A program made the position numbers and the translations under genes. The notes under the pieces are model-generated. The model ran no database searches, was not told the origin of the DNA, and saw nothing but the letters and a program-made list of their open reading frames with translations. A stretch of DNA of 64,000 nucleotides from Mycolicibacterium litorale (GTDB lineage: Bacteria; Actinomycetota; Actinomycetes; Mycobacteriales; Mycobacteriaceae). Within the stretch, counting starts at the first letter, position 1. Each line of letters starts with the position of its first letter. The stretch spans positions 3,782,001 through 3,846,000 of the forward strand of contig NZ_AP023287.1 in NCBI RefSeq assembly GCF_014218295.1. Direction: 5' to 3'. This document shows positions 43,654 to 52,215 of the stretch, in pieces.

Positions 43654-44480
43654 CCCAGCACCGGGAAGCGGCGTTCGCGCGCGAGTTCGTCGAGCGCGTT
43701 CTGCATGACGGTACGGACGTGGGCATCGACGGCGTGCACATCCGGATCCTCGCCGAACTCGGCGGTGATGTCGATCGGTTCGAGCACTCTGGTCACGACT
43801 TTCGACGGCAGCGGCAGGTTGGGCGGGAAGATCAGCGAGAGTCCGAAGGGGAAGCCGAAGCTGATCGGCAGGATCTCCATCCGGGCCCGCTTGAGTCCGA
43901 GCCGCCGGGCGATGGAGTCACCGCGGGCGAGGAACAACTGGGTCTCCTGCCCGCCGATCGACACCATCGGCACGATGGGCACGCCGGCCTCGATCGCGGT
44001 GCGGACGTAACCCGTGCGGCCGGCGAAGTCGATCCTGTTCTCGGAGAACGTGGGACGGTACGAGTCGTAGTCGCCACCGGGGAAGACCAGCACCACCGCA
44101 CCCGAGCGCAGAGCCTTACCGGCGTTCTCGCGGCTGGCCTCGATCACTCCCGCCCGCCGCAGCAGACTGCCCAGCGGTGGAACGAAGACGCCGTAGTGGG
44201 CCAGCGTGTACACCGGGCGGTCGTACCCGAACCGCTGGTAGAACGCCGGCGCGAAGATGAGGACGTCGGGGGTCAGCATGCCGCCCGAGTGGTTCGCCAC
44301 GACGAGCGCACCGCCGGCGGGCGGTATGGCGTCCAGTCCCCGGACCTCTGATCGGAAGTACCGCCGGATCGCGGCGCCGACCGTCTTGGCGATCGCGGCG
44401 GTGAACTCGGGGTCCCATTTCGCCACCTCCGGCCGGTCGGGCGGCGTCCGCTCGTGCCCGCCGTTGTCCTCGTCGCTCAT
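43650..44480 (-). CDS. PlsC/LPLAT-like lysophospholipid acyltransferase family protein
   Basis: 276 residues. The acyltransferase signature is present in the mycobacterial variant NHSGGMLTPD (a longer H to D gap than the usual HxxxxD), with the second block VFPGGDYDSYRPTFSENRIDFAGRTGYVR and the third GVPIVPMVSIGG. It transfers an acyl chain from acyl-CoA to a glycerolipid or similar acceptor at the membrane. ATG 44480 has GGGGGA ahead. It is divergent from the epimerase gene. Confidence 0.85.
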   Translation of the reverse strand: MSDEDNGGHERTPPDRPEVAKWDPEFTAAIAKTVGAAIRRYFRSEVRGLDAIPPAGGALVVANHSGGMLTPDVLIFAPAFYQRFGYDRPVYTLAHYGVFVPPLGSLLRRAGVIEASRENAGKALRSGAVVLVFPGGDYDSYRPTFSENRIDFAGRTGYVRTAIEAGVPIVPMVSIGGQETQLFLARGDSIARRLGLKRARMEILPISFGFPFGLSLIFPPNLPLPSKVVTRVLEPIDITAEFGEDPDVHAVDAHVRTVMQNALDELARERRFPVLG

Positions 44481-44522
44481 CGGTTCCCCCTGATGGCTGC
44501 TCCGTTGCAGGTCGGCGAATAC

Positions 44523-44537
44523 GTTACTCTCGCTAAC
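44523..44537. promoter_or_regulatory. Possible operator GTTA-N7-TAAC
   Basis: A short 4-7-4 palindrome (gttactctcgctaac) in the 98-base divergent region between the acyltransferase and epimerase genes. Short arms make a chance occurrence possible. Confidence 0.3.
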
Positions 44538-44578
44538 AGAGAACTCCATAATCGCGACCACCGACTCCAAGGAGAACA

Positions 44579-45640
44579 ATGTCAGACGCGGTGCTCGTCA
44601 CCGGCGGTTTTGGGCTGGTTGGTTCGCAGACGGTGCGGCGCCTCGCCGAACTGGGCCGTCCGGTGGTGGCAACCGACCTGCAGACCGACGCCAACCGCAA
44701 GGCCGCCACGACACTGCCCGACGGGGTGCGCGCGCGGTGGGCGGACCTCACCGACCCCGGCCAGGTCGAACAACTCCTCACCGAGGTGGCTCCCGCGGTG
44801 GTCATCCATCTGGCGGCGGTGATCCCGCCGCCGATCTACCGCAACCGCGCACTGGCGCGCAAAGTCAACGTGGACGCGACCGCGACGCTGGTGCGTGCGG
44901 CGGAGGCGCTGCCCACTCCGCCGCGATTCGTCCAGGCGTCGAGCAATGCGGTGTACGGCGCGCGCAATCCGCACCGCCACAACGCCCCGGTGACCGTCGA
45001 CACCCCGCCCCATCCGACCGATCTGTACGGCGGGCACAAGCTCGAAGCCGAGGAACTCGTGCGCGCATCGAGCCTCGAGTGGGTGGTCCTGCGCCTCGGC
45101 GGTGTCCTCAGCACCGATCCCAAGGCGATGCCGTTCACCACCGACGCGTTGTTCTTCGAGAGCGCACTGCCGACCGACGGCCGGCTGCACAGCGTGGACG
45201 TCCGCGACGTGGCGTGGGCGTTCGCGGCGGCCACCACCGCCGACGTCGTCGGCGAGATCCTGCTCATCGCCGGCGACGACACCCACAAGCTGCGACAGGG
45301 TGAGGTGGGCCCCGCACTCGCCGGAGCGCGCGGTATGGCGGGCGCGCTGCCGCCCGGGCGGCCGGGTGATCCCGACCGCGACGACGCGTGGTTCATCACC
45401 GACTGGATGGACACCGCACGCGCGCAGGAAGCGCTGCAGTTCCAACATCATTCGTGGCCGGACATGCTCGCCGAGATGAGCGGTCAGGCGGGTCTGCTGC
45501 GCTACCCGATGCGGCTGCTCGCCCCGCTGGCCCGGTTGTACGTCGCCCGCCAGTCCGCCTACCGCAACGCCCCGGGCCGCTACGCCGATCCGTGGGCGGC
45601 GATCCGCGCCCGACTCGGCGAACCCGGGCTCGACCGCTAA
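44579..45640 (+). CDS. NAD(P)-dependent epimerase/dehydratase family protein (extended SDR)
   Basis: 353 residues. Cofactor motif TGGFGLVGS, the active-site Tyr and Lys in DLYGGHKLEAEEL, and Ser in VQASSNAVYGARN. Extended SDRs of this type act on nucleotide sugars, sterols or other ketone/alcohol substrates; the family resembles 3-beta-hydroxysteroid dehydrogenase-like oxidoreductases. The ATG has AAGGAG 4 bases ahead. Its stop overlaps the convergent SDR gene by 4 bases. Confidence 0.87.
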   Translation: MSDAVLVTGGFGLVGSQTVRRLAELGRPVVATDLQTDANRKAATTLPDGVRARWADLTDPGQVEQLLTEVAPAVVIHLAAVIPPPIYRNRALARKVNVDATATLVRAAEALPTPPRFVQASSNAVYGARNPHRHNAPVTVDTPPHPTDLYGGHKLEAEELVRASSLEWVVLRLGGVLSTDPKAMPFTTDALFFESALPTDGRLHSVDVRDVAWAFAAATTADVVGEILLIAGDDTHKLRQGEVGPALAGARGMAGALPPGRPGDPDRDDAWFITDWMDTARAQEALQFQHHSWPDMLAEMSGQAGLLRYPMRLLAPLARLYVARQSAYRNAPGRYADPWAAIRARLGEPGLDR

Positions 45641-46443
45641 CCCGGGCCGAGGGTCGGCGCACCGGTGTCCGGATGCCGGTACCAGCCGCCCGCCGCATGC
45701 GTCCCGCCGTCGACGTGCAGTGTCTGGCCGGTGATGTAGCCGGCCAGATCGGAGGCGAGAAACACTGCGGCGCCCGCCATCTCGTCGACGGTACCGGGTC
45801 GACCCATCGGTATCGCATCGCCGATGCCCGCGGGAAGACCGGCCGGCGACAGCGCCATGAGGCCCTCGGTGACGATGACGTCGGGCGCCAGCGCGTTGAC
45901 TCGGATCCCGTGCGGCGCCAATTCGAATGCGGCGGTCTGTGTGTAGTTGATGACGCCCGCCTTGGCCGCGGCGTACGCCGCGTATCCGGGTGCGGCACGC
46001 ACCCCTTCGATGGACGTCACGGTGATCACGCTGCCCCCGACACCGGCGGCCACCATCTGCCGTGCGACCTGCTGCGTGCACATCAGGACATGTCGCAGGT
46101 TGGCTCTGTACAGCGCATCCCAGCCGTTCTCGCTCGTCTCCAGAAGCGGTGAGGAGAAGGTGCCTCCGGCGTTGTTGACGAGGATGGTCGCGGTGCCGAG
46201 TTCCGCGGTGGTGCGGTCGAGGGCCGCCGCCACGGCCGCGCCGTCGCGCACATCGGCGACGATACCGAGTGCGCCCACGGATTCGGCGGCGGCCGAACAC
46301 CTTTCGGCGTCGCGCTCCCAGATCGCGACCCTGGCGCCGAACGCCGCCAGACCGGCGGCGATGCCGAGGCCGATACCGGTGCCACCGCCGGTGACCACGG
46401 CGACGCGGCCGGTGAGCATAATGCCGGTCGGGTCGATCGCCAT
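45637..46443 (-). CDS. Short-chain dehydrogenase/reductase
   Basis: 268 residues. TGGGTGIGLGIA, LVNNAGG, TVTSIEGVRAAPGYAAYAAAK and YITGQTLHVDGG define a classical SDR. Last gene of the 11-gene leftward operon, 17 bases after the CoA transferase. It probably oxidises or reduces a hydroxy/keto intermediate of that pathway. The ATG at 46443 has no clear ribosome-binding site; an internal ATG at 46419 (LTGRVAVV) is an alternative. Confidence 0.86.
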   Translation of the reverse strand: MAIDPTGIMLTGRVAVVTGGGTGIGLGIAAGLAAFGARVAIWERDAERCSAAAESVGALGIVADVRDGAAVAAALDRTTAELGTATILVNNAGGTFSSPLLETSENGWDALYRANLRHVLMCTQQVARQMVAAGVGGSVITVTSIEGVRAAPGYAAYAAAKAGVINYTQTAAFELAPHGIRVNALAPDVIVTEGLMALSPAGLPAGIGDAIPMGRPGTVDEMAGAAVFLASDLAGYITGQTLHVDGGTHAAGGWYRHPDTGAPTLGPG

Positions 46444-46460
46444 GGGGTCAGTCAACCATT

Positions 46461-48872
46461 TCAGACGGTGTGGCCGATCACCTTGTCGGCGGCGAGCCCG
46501 GCGATCTCGTCGGCGGACAGTCCGAGTTCGGCGAGCAGCTCTTCGGTGTGTTCGCCGAGCAACGGCGCCGGGCGGCGGTGGAAGCGTCGCGGGCCGTTGG
46601 ACAGGCGGAACGGCAGGGAACTGTGCGGCGTCGCCGGGTTGACCGGATGCTCGACGTCTTCGAAGAAGCCACGGTGGGCGAGTTGCGGCAGTTCGGTCTG
46701 CCGGTGCGGCTGCATGACTTTCGCCACGGGGACGCCGGCCGGCCACAGGCACTCGACGATGTCGTCGGCGCGGCGCTGGGCGCACCACTGGCCCAGGCGT
46801 TCGTCGATGCGCGCGTGGGCGGCGCGGCGGCCGTCGTGGGTGGCCAGCGCGGGGTCGGCCGCCCAGTCCGTGGCGCCGATGGCGTCGCACAGTGTGGTCC
46901 ACTGGGTGTCGGTGGCCACCGCGATCGCGACCCAGCTGTCGGCGCGGCCGAATTCGTCGATGTCGCTGCTGAGGTAGAGGTTCTGCGGCGCGGCGGTGGG
47001 CCCGAGGTTGCCCGCCCGCTGCAGCAGCGCACCGTAGGCGCTGTACTCGATGACCTGTTCGGCCGCGACGTTGAGCGCGGCGTCGACCATTGCGGCCTCC
47101 ACCAGGACTCCCTCACCGGTGCGCCGCCGGTGCTCCAGGGCAAGCAGCAGCCCGTTGAGCGCGTGGATCCCGGCGTTGGGGTCGCCCACCGAATAGGGTT
47201 CGTAGGGGTTGCGGTCCGGATAACCGGTGAGCCAACTGATCCCGGCGGCGGCTTCGATGACGTAGGCGAACGCCGGGTTGTCGCGCCACGGACCGTCGAG
47301 GCCGAACCCCGGCATCCGCAGCATGATCGCGTCGGGCCGCAGCGACTGTACGGCGGCGAAGTCGAGGCCGAGGTGGTCGAGCACCCGGGGCGTGAAGTTC
47401 TCGGCCACCACGTCCGAGGTCGCGATCAGGCGGTTGAGGAGCTCGCGTCCGCGCGAGGTGTGCAGGTCGAGGGTGAGGCCCAACTTGTTGGTGTTGAGGC
47501 CCGAGAAGATCGGCGAGCGCTCCCACCACTGCGGCTCGCTGGCGGGGATACCGGCGATCAGCCGGGTGCCGTCGGGGCGCCGCGTCGACTCGACGTGGAT
47601 GACCTCGGCGCCGAGCAGGGCAAGGATGTGGGTGCACGACGGGCCGGCCCAGAACGTGGTGAGGTCGAGCACGCGCAACCCCTCGAACGGCAACCCCAGC
47701 TCCCCTGGTTGCGCCGAAACCGACGTTTGGGCGCCGAAATGAGGCGATTTTTGACCCGTTTGTTCGTTTCGGCGATAGAGGGCGGTGTGCTCGCCGAGCC
47801 GGGGCGCGGGCTGCGGGGCGCGCAGCACGGCCGGATCCAGCCGGTACGGCGGGCCGGGCTGGGTGAACCGGTCACGCGGATTGGTCAGGAACGACCCCCG
47901 CGCGACGTAGTGGTCGAGTGCGGTGATGTTTCGGCCGTTGGCGACCGGCGCGTTGGGGATGCGGAACGCCGACGCCAGATCGCGGATCTCGTCGACGGTC
48001 TGGTCGGCCACCCAGGCGTATAGTTCGCCGGCCTTCTCGTTGGCCTGTTCGGTGATCGACAGCGGCGAATCCTCGTCGATCCAGTCGTCGTGGCCGGTCA
48101 TCGCGCACAGGTCGAACCACTGCTGCGCGGTGCCGCAGCCGATGTCGACCAAGCCGTCCTTGGCGCGGGCGATACCGGGGACGGTGAGTTTTCGGGCGTC
48201 GCGCCACGGCCGGCCCAGCATCCGGTGGTAGGTCACCGGGTAGTACGTCAGCCCGAGGATCTGCGTCTCGAGCATCGACAGGTCGATGAGCTCACCGACG
48301 CCGCGGCGCCGGCCGGTGAGCGTGGCGGCACTGGCGTACGCACCGGCGAGGTACTCGCCGATCTGTCCGCCGACGTACACCGGCGCCCGGTCCGGTGCGC
48401 CGCGGCCCAGTCCGACGATGCCGCCGGACCACGCCTGCAGCGTGAATTCCGTTGCCGGACGGTCTGTCCACGGCCCGTCCAGTCCGAACGGTGTGATGGC
48501 CGTGACGATCAACCCGGGGTGGCGCCGGTGGATCGCCGCCGGCGCGAAGTCGGGATGGTCGGCGACGACCGATCCACGCGACCACACGACCGCGTCGGCC
48601 GACGCCAGGAGATCGTCGACGAACGCGATGTCCGACGCGTCCGACGGGTCGGCCACGACACTGCGTTTCGAGCACGCCAGGTAGGCGAACAGCGCACCGT
48701 CGCCGCCGGTGTCGGCACCCGATGCCGACCACCGCCGCAGCGGATCTCCTTCGGGCGGCTCGACTTTCACGACCTCGGCACCGCCGTCGGCGAACAACTT
48801 CGTGCAGTAGGCGCCCGCGATACCGGTCGACAGATCGACCACCCGGAACCCGTCGAGCGGCGGCGTCCCCAC
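46461..48872 (-). CDS. Fused two-domain CaiB/BaiF CoA transferase
   Basis: 803 residues, two type III CoA transferase domains in tandem (~1-370 and ~405-790). The second domain keeps the catalytic Asp (D564 in SVGDPNAGIH). In the first domain the equivalent residue, exactly number 169, is Gly (YVGGQIGEY), so only one half should form the acyl-enzyme. These enzymes work as interlocked dimers, and the fusion would build one pseudo-dimer with a single active site. The linker holds an in-frame palindromic insertion (47712-47774). It loads CoA onto a carboxylic acid of the operon's pathway. GTG start, 2 bases after the hydratase-fold gene. Confidence 0.88.
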   Translation of the reverse strand: MGTPPLDGFRVVDLSTGIAGAYCTKLFADGGAEVVKVEPPEGDPLRRWSASGADTGGDGALFAYLACSKRSVVADPSDASDIAFVDDLLASADAVVWSRGSVVADHPDFAPAAIHRRHPGLIVTAITPFGLDGPWTDRPATEFTLQAWSGGIVGLGRGAPDRAPVYVGGQIGEYLAGAYASAATLTGRRRGVGELIDLSMLETQILGLTYYPVTYHRMLGRPWRDARKLTVPGIARAKDGLVDIGCGTAQQWFDLCAMTGHDDWIDEDSPLSITEQANEKAGELYAWVADQTVDEIRDLASAFRIPNAPVANGRNITALDHYVARGSFLTNPRDRFTQPGPPYRLDPAVLRAPQPAPRLGEHTALYRRNEQTGQKSPHFGAQTSVSAQPGELGLPFEGLRVLDLTTFWAGPSCTHILALLGAEVIHVESTRRPDGTRLIAGIPASEPQWWERSPIFSGLNTNKLGLTLDLHTSRGRELLNRLIATSDVVAENFTPRVLDHLGLDFAAVQSLRPDAIMLRMPGFGLDGPWRDNPAFAYVIEAAAGISWLTGYPDRNPYEPYSVGDPNAGIHALNGLLLALEHRRRTGEGVLVEAAMVDAALNVAAEQVIEYSAYGALLQRAGNLGPTAAPQNLYLSSDIDEFGRADSWVAIAVATDTQWTTLCDAIGATDWAADPALATHDGRRAAHARIDERLGQWCAQRRADDIVECLWPAGVPVAKVMQPHRQTELPQLAHRGFFEDVEHPVNPATPHSSLPFRLSNGPRRFHRRPAPLLGEHTEELLAELGLSADEIAGLAADKVIGHTV
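47712..47774 (-). repeat. 63-base palindrome-ended element in frame within the CoA transferase linker
   Basis: Ends CGCCGAAAC and GTTTCGGCG pair perfectly over 9 bases, with internal repeats of GCGCCGAAA type. The element is 63 bases, exactly 21 codons, and encodes the Gln/Ser/Thr-rich linker between the two domains. The length divisible by three and its place at a domain boundary suggest an inserted, tolerated repeat. Confidence 0.6.
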
Positions 48873-48874
48873 GG

Positions 48875-49831
48875 CTAGTCCGTCTTCGCGCGGTTCGACT
48901 TCGACAGCCGGAAGTCCGGCGGGAACTTGTCGTCGTTGTCGTTCACCGCGTCGGCCAGGCCGCTGTCGATCGCGGCGTGCATGTCCATATCGTCCTCGTC
49001 GTGCTGGATCTGGCCGCCCATCGATTCGAAGAACGCGCTCAGCAGGCTGCCCATGTACTCACCCTGGTACTGCTTGAACACCTCGAAGAACACCTTCTGC
49101 TGGAAGATGGTGTCGGTTGGCCGGTTCCGCGCGCACGCCGACGCGTACTTCGCGGTCTCGGCTTCGAGATCCTCCCTGGGCACCACCCGGTTGAGGAAGT
49201 TGCACTGGTACATCTCCTCGGCGGTGAACGGCCGTCCGGTGAACACCATCTCCTGGAACTTGCGCAGACCCATCATCTGCACCCAGGTCCACATCCGCGG
49301 GCCCCAGCCGTAATACCGGAACGACGGGTGCCCGAACAGGGCGTCGTCGCTGGAGATCACCAGATCGGCGTCGGCGGCCTGGTAGAAGTGCCAGCCGTAG
49401 CAGTACCCCTTGGCCTCGACGATGCTGATCTTCTTGCACTCCTGCAGCGGCCGGTTACCGGCCTGCACGTTGGCGTACCAGGCGCTGATCGTCGCGCCGT
49501 TGCGGAACGAACCTCTCGGCGGGTAGGTCACCTCCCCCACCCCGTCGTCCTCCAACCGCAGCTCGGCCAGCCGCGCCTTCGGGTTGTCGTTGCCCTCCAT
49601 GAACTCCGGCAGGTCCGCGCCGCTGCCGAGGTTGGCGCCGACGCCGCGGATCACCACCACCTTGACGTCGTTGTCGACGGTGACGGCACGCAGCAGATCG
49701 GCGTAGCGCAGCCGGGCCGCCGACGTCGGGGCGTTGAGGAACTCCGGCCGGTTGAAGGTGATCGTCGCGATCTTGGTCTTCGGATCCTTCGCGTAGAGGA
49801 TGATCTCCTCCGGCGACGGTCGCTCAGCCAT
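48875..49831 (-). CDS. Enoyl-CoA hydratase/isomerase family protein (divergent)
   Basis: 318 residues, longer than the ~260 of the family. The crotonase core is visible (ATITFNRPEFLNAP, VEAKGYCYGWHFYQAADADLVISSDDALFGHP). The second oxyanion-hole glycine stretch is altered (GYCYGWHF instead of GxxxGGG) and no hydratase Glu pair is evident. A hydrolase, lyase or ring-cleaving crotonase is as likely as a hydratase. The C-terminal ~50 residues are acidic (HDEDDMD). ATG 49831 lies 8 bases inside the upstream M24 gene, so the two are coupled. Confidence 0.82.
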   Translation of the reverse strand: MAERPSPEEIILYAKDPKTKIATITFNRPEFLNAPTSAARLRYADLLRAVTVDNDVKVVVIRGVGANLGSGADLPEFMEGNDNPKARLAELRLEDDGVGEVTYPPRGSFRNGATISAWYANVQAGNRPLQECKKISIVEAKGYCYGWHFYQAADADLVISSDDALFGHPSFRYYGWGPRMWTWVQMMGLRKFQEMVFTGRPFTAEEMYQCNFLNRVVPREDLEAETAKYASACARNRPTDTIFQQKVFFEVFKQYQGEYMGSLLSAFFESMGGQIQHDEDDMDMHAAIDSGLADAVNDNDDKFPPDFRLSKSNRAKTD

Positions 49832-50957
49832 GGACGGCCTCACCGTACGCCGGCGCGGACGACATCACCTCGGGACCGTCGGCGGTGATCAGCACCGCGT
49901 CGCGCGTGAACACCGCGCCGACGCCCTGCTCCCACACATAGGCGGTGACCGCAAGCACCATGCCCTCCTCGAGGATGCCGGCGTCCGCCGTGGCCCGCAG
50001 GCTCGGTGACACCACCGGCGGATCGAAGCCCAGCCCGAGACCGTGCGCCACCGGGATCGCCGGCACATGCTCACCGGTCTGCTGGTAGGCGTCCAGCAAC
50101 CCGCTCGTGGCCGTACCGGGCCGGCACGCCTCGAGGAGCCTGTCCCACAGCTGGTCTCGGCGCCGGTACAGAGCGCACACGGCGTCGGTCGGCTCACCGA
50201 CATGGAGTGTGCGAGCCACCTCCGCGACATATCCGTCGGCCAGTACCCCCGCCGACAACGCCACCAGGTCACCGTCGCGAACCAGACCCGCGCCCTCGGC
50301 GCGACGCCACGGATGCTCCTTCGACGTCACCCAGGCGGCGTCCTGGGTCGCCGGAGTGCTCACCCCACCGGCGGCCTCGGCCTTCAGCACGGCGCCGGCG
50401 AGCGCCTTCTCGGTGGTACCGGGGCCCAGCGCGGCGACCCCTGCGGCCAGGCCTTCCTCGGCGACCGCCAGCGCGCGACGCAATGCCTGCACCTCCTCGG
50501 GTGTCTTGATCCGGCGGGCGGCCTGCATGGCCTGTTCGGCGTCGACCAGCTCGGCGTTCGGGAACGCCATCGGCAGGAGCTTTGCGAACGTCGGTGTCAG
50601 CGCATCGGTGCCGACCCGCCGAAAGGTGTCGGCGCCCTTGATGTTCTGCAGGATGCCGACCAAGGTCATCGGATTCCACGCGAACCCGTACAGGTTCTCG
50701 TGCGGGATCTCCTCCGGGATACCCTCATCCCAGGTGCTGTTGAGGTGGATCTCACCGGTGGCGCGCACGAATTCGCAGATGGGCCCGAACGGGCGGGTGC
50801 CCACCACCCACAGCTGCGGAGCACCGGAGATGTAGCGGACGTTGGCCTGCCGGCCGAGCACCAGCATGTCGAGGTCGTGGGCCTCCATCTGCGCGAGAGC
50901 GCGCTCGCGACGGCTCAACCGCAAATCCCGGCCGTCGGCCTCGATCTCAGTTCCCAT
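49824..50957 (-). CDS. M24 (creatinase/Xaa-Pro peptidase) fold protein lacking metal ligands
   Basis: 377 residues with the creatinase-like N-domain (RRERALAQMEAHDLDMLVLGRQANVRYISG) and pita-bread C-domain. Of the five metal ligands, the first Asp is Ser (VALSAG) and the second is Glu (YVAEVARTL). The His is kept (AHGLGLGFDPP), and the two Glu positions are not acidic (AVTAY, FTRDAVLIT). A dinuclear-metal peptidase reaction is therefore unlikely. A non-metal creatinase-like hydrolase or a regulatory partner is more plausible. Its start overlaps the active-looking M24 gene by 11 bases. GAGG precedes ATG 50957. Confidence 0.82.
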   Translation of the reverse strand: MGTEIEADGRDLRLSRRERALAQMEAHDLDMLVLGRQANVRYISGAPQLWVVGTRPFGPICEFVRATGEIHLNSTWDEGIPEEIPHENLYGFAWNPMTLVGILQNIKGADTFRRVGTDALTPTFAKLLPMAFPNAELVDAEQAMQAARRIKTPEEVQALRRALAVAEEGLAAGVAALGPGTTEKALAGAVLKAEAAGGVSTPATQDAAWVTSKEHPWRRAEGAGLVRDGDLVALSAGVLADGYVAEVARTLHVGEPTDAVCALYRRRDQLWDRLLEACRPGTATSGLLDAYQQTGEHVPAIPVAHGLGLGFDPPVVSPSLRATADAGILEEGMVLAVTAYVWEQGVGAVFTRDAVLITADGPEVMSSAPAYGEAVHG

Positions 50958-52215
50958 CGGACACCTCATAAGGGTCGTACGGATAGGCGGTCAGCGGCAT
51001 CCAGCCGTCCTCGGTGACCACCACGATCTCCTCGCCGCGGTAGCCACCGGTGCCGTCTCGCCAGACGATCGGCTCGAACACCAACAGCATGCCGGCGGGG
51101 AAGACGAAGTTGTCGTCCCACTGCTGCCCGAGATCCGTTCCGATCATGGGCATCTCGGCGGCGCTCGTGCCGATGCCGTGGCCCAGGTAGAAGTGTGGCA
51201 ACCACGGCTTCTCGCCACCGGCGGCCGCCGTCGCCGCCCGTCCGAGGTCGCCGCAGGTGGCGCCGGCCCTGGTCACCGAGAGCACCGCGTCCACGATCCG
51301 GGCCCATGCGTCGAACTGGGCCTGCTGCGCCGGTGTCGGATCCTGACCGACGATCCAGGTGCGCCCGTGGTCGGAGCAGTAGCCGTGGTAGGCGATGGAC
51401 ACGTCAGTCCACAGCACGTCGCCCTGGGCCAGCTCACGCTCGGTGGTCAACAGGGGCAGTGCGAGATCACCGGTGGTCGTCCACGTCCCCTCGGCCTTGG
51501 AGGCGGGCATGACCTGCCAGATCGAGTCGAACATGTTGGTGGTGGCGCCCAGTTCGAACGTCCGCCGGACGAATTCGGCGGACAGGTCGATCTGACGGGC
51601 ACCGGGCGCCAGCGACTTCTGGATCTCGGCGACGGCTTGCTCGGTGATCTGACAGGCGCGCCGTACGCATGCGATCTGATCGATCGTCTTGACGAGTTTC
51701 GCCGCACCGACCACCGGGGCGGCGTCCACCGGGGCGCTCGGGAACAGCGCACTACCGGCCCGGCGCATCGCGCCGGTGAGCTCGTCGGTGGCGATCCTCG
51801 CGCCGACGGGGATCAGGCTCGCCAGGGTCTTGGCGAAATCCGCGACGCCCTCGTCGAATTCGAGGTACACCGGCCCGTGCAGGTGATCGTCCGGCAGGCC
51901 CGATTCCATGACGGCACCCTCGCGGAAGGGCATGAACAGGTGCGGGTGCTCGTCGTCGGCCAGCACGACCGCCACGGGCCGCTCGACATGTGACAGTCCC
52001 GCGTCGGCCAGCGGCCAGCTGATACCGGTGGCGTACATGACGTTGCCGTTGCCCAGCAGCACCAGCGCGTCGACGCCCTGCTCGGTCATCGCGGCGTGCA
52101 GGCGCGCACCCACCTCGCGGCGCATCCGCGCGAGATCGGGTTCTGCCGGGATGTCCAGCCACGTGTACCCGGTTCTGGCGATCTGCGTGACGCCGGAATG
52201 AGTGGACGTCGTCAT
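50947..52215 (-). CDS. M24-family metallopeptidase-like hydrolase (metal site intact)
   Basis: 422 residues. All five expected ligands are visible: Asp in LWTDVSIAYHGY, Asp in CSDHGRTW, His in LGHGIGTSAAE, Glu in LVFEPIVW and Glu in YRGEEIVVV. The N-terminal domain (RLHAAMTEQGVDALVLLGNGNVMYATGI) is of the aminopeptidase P/creatinase type. It would cleave an imino or amide bond in a small molecule or dipeptide. It overlaps the amidohydrolase by ATGA and its inactive-looking sister by 11 bases, which suggests a heteromeric enzyme. Confidence 0.86.
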   Translation of the reverse strand: MTTSTHSGVTQIARTGYTWLDIPAEPDLARMRREVGARLHAAMTEQGVDALVLLGNGNVMYATGISWPLADAGLSHVERPVAVVLADDEHPHLFMPFREGAVMESGLPDDHLHGPVYLEFDEGVADFAKTLASLIPVGARIATDELTGAMRRAGSALFPSAPVDAAPVVGAAKLVKTIDQIACVRRACQITEQAVAEIQKSLAPGARQIDLSAEFVRRTFELGATTNMFDSIWQVMPASKAEGTWTTTGDLALPLLTTERELAQGDVLWTDVSIAYHGYCSDHGRTWIVGQDPTPAQQAQFDAWARIVDAVLSVTRAGATCGDLGRAATAAAGGEKPWLPHFYLGHGIGTSAAEMPMIGTDLGQQWDDNFVFPAGMLLVFEPIVWRDGTGGYRGEEIVVVTEDGWMPLTAYPYDPYEVSDGN

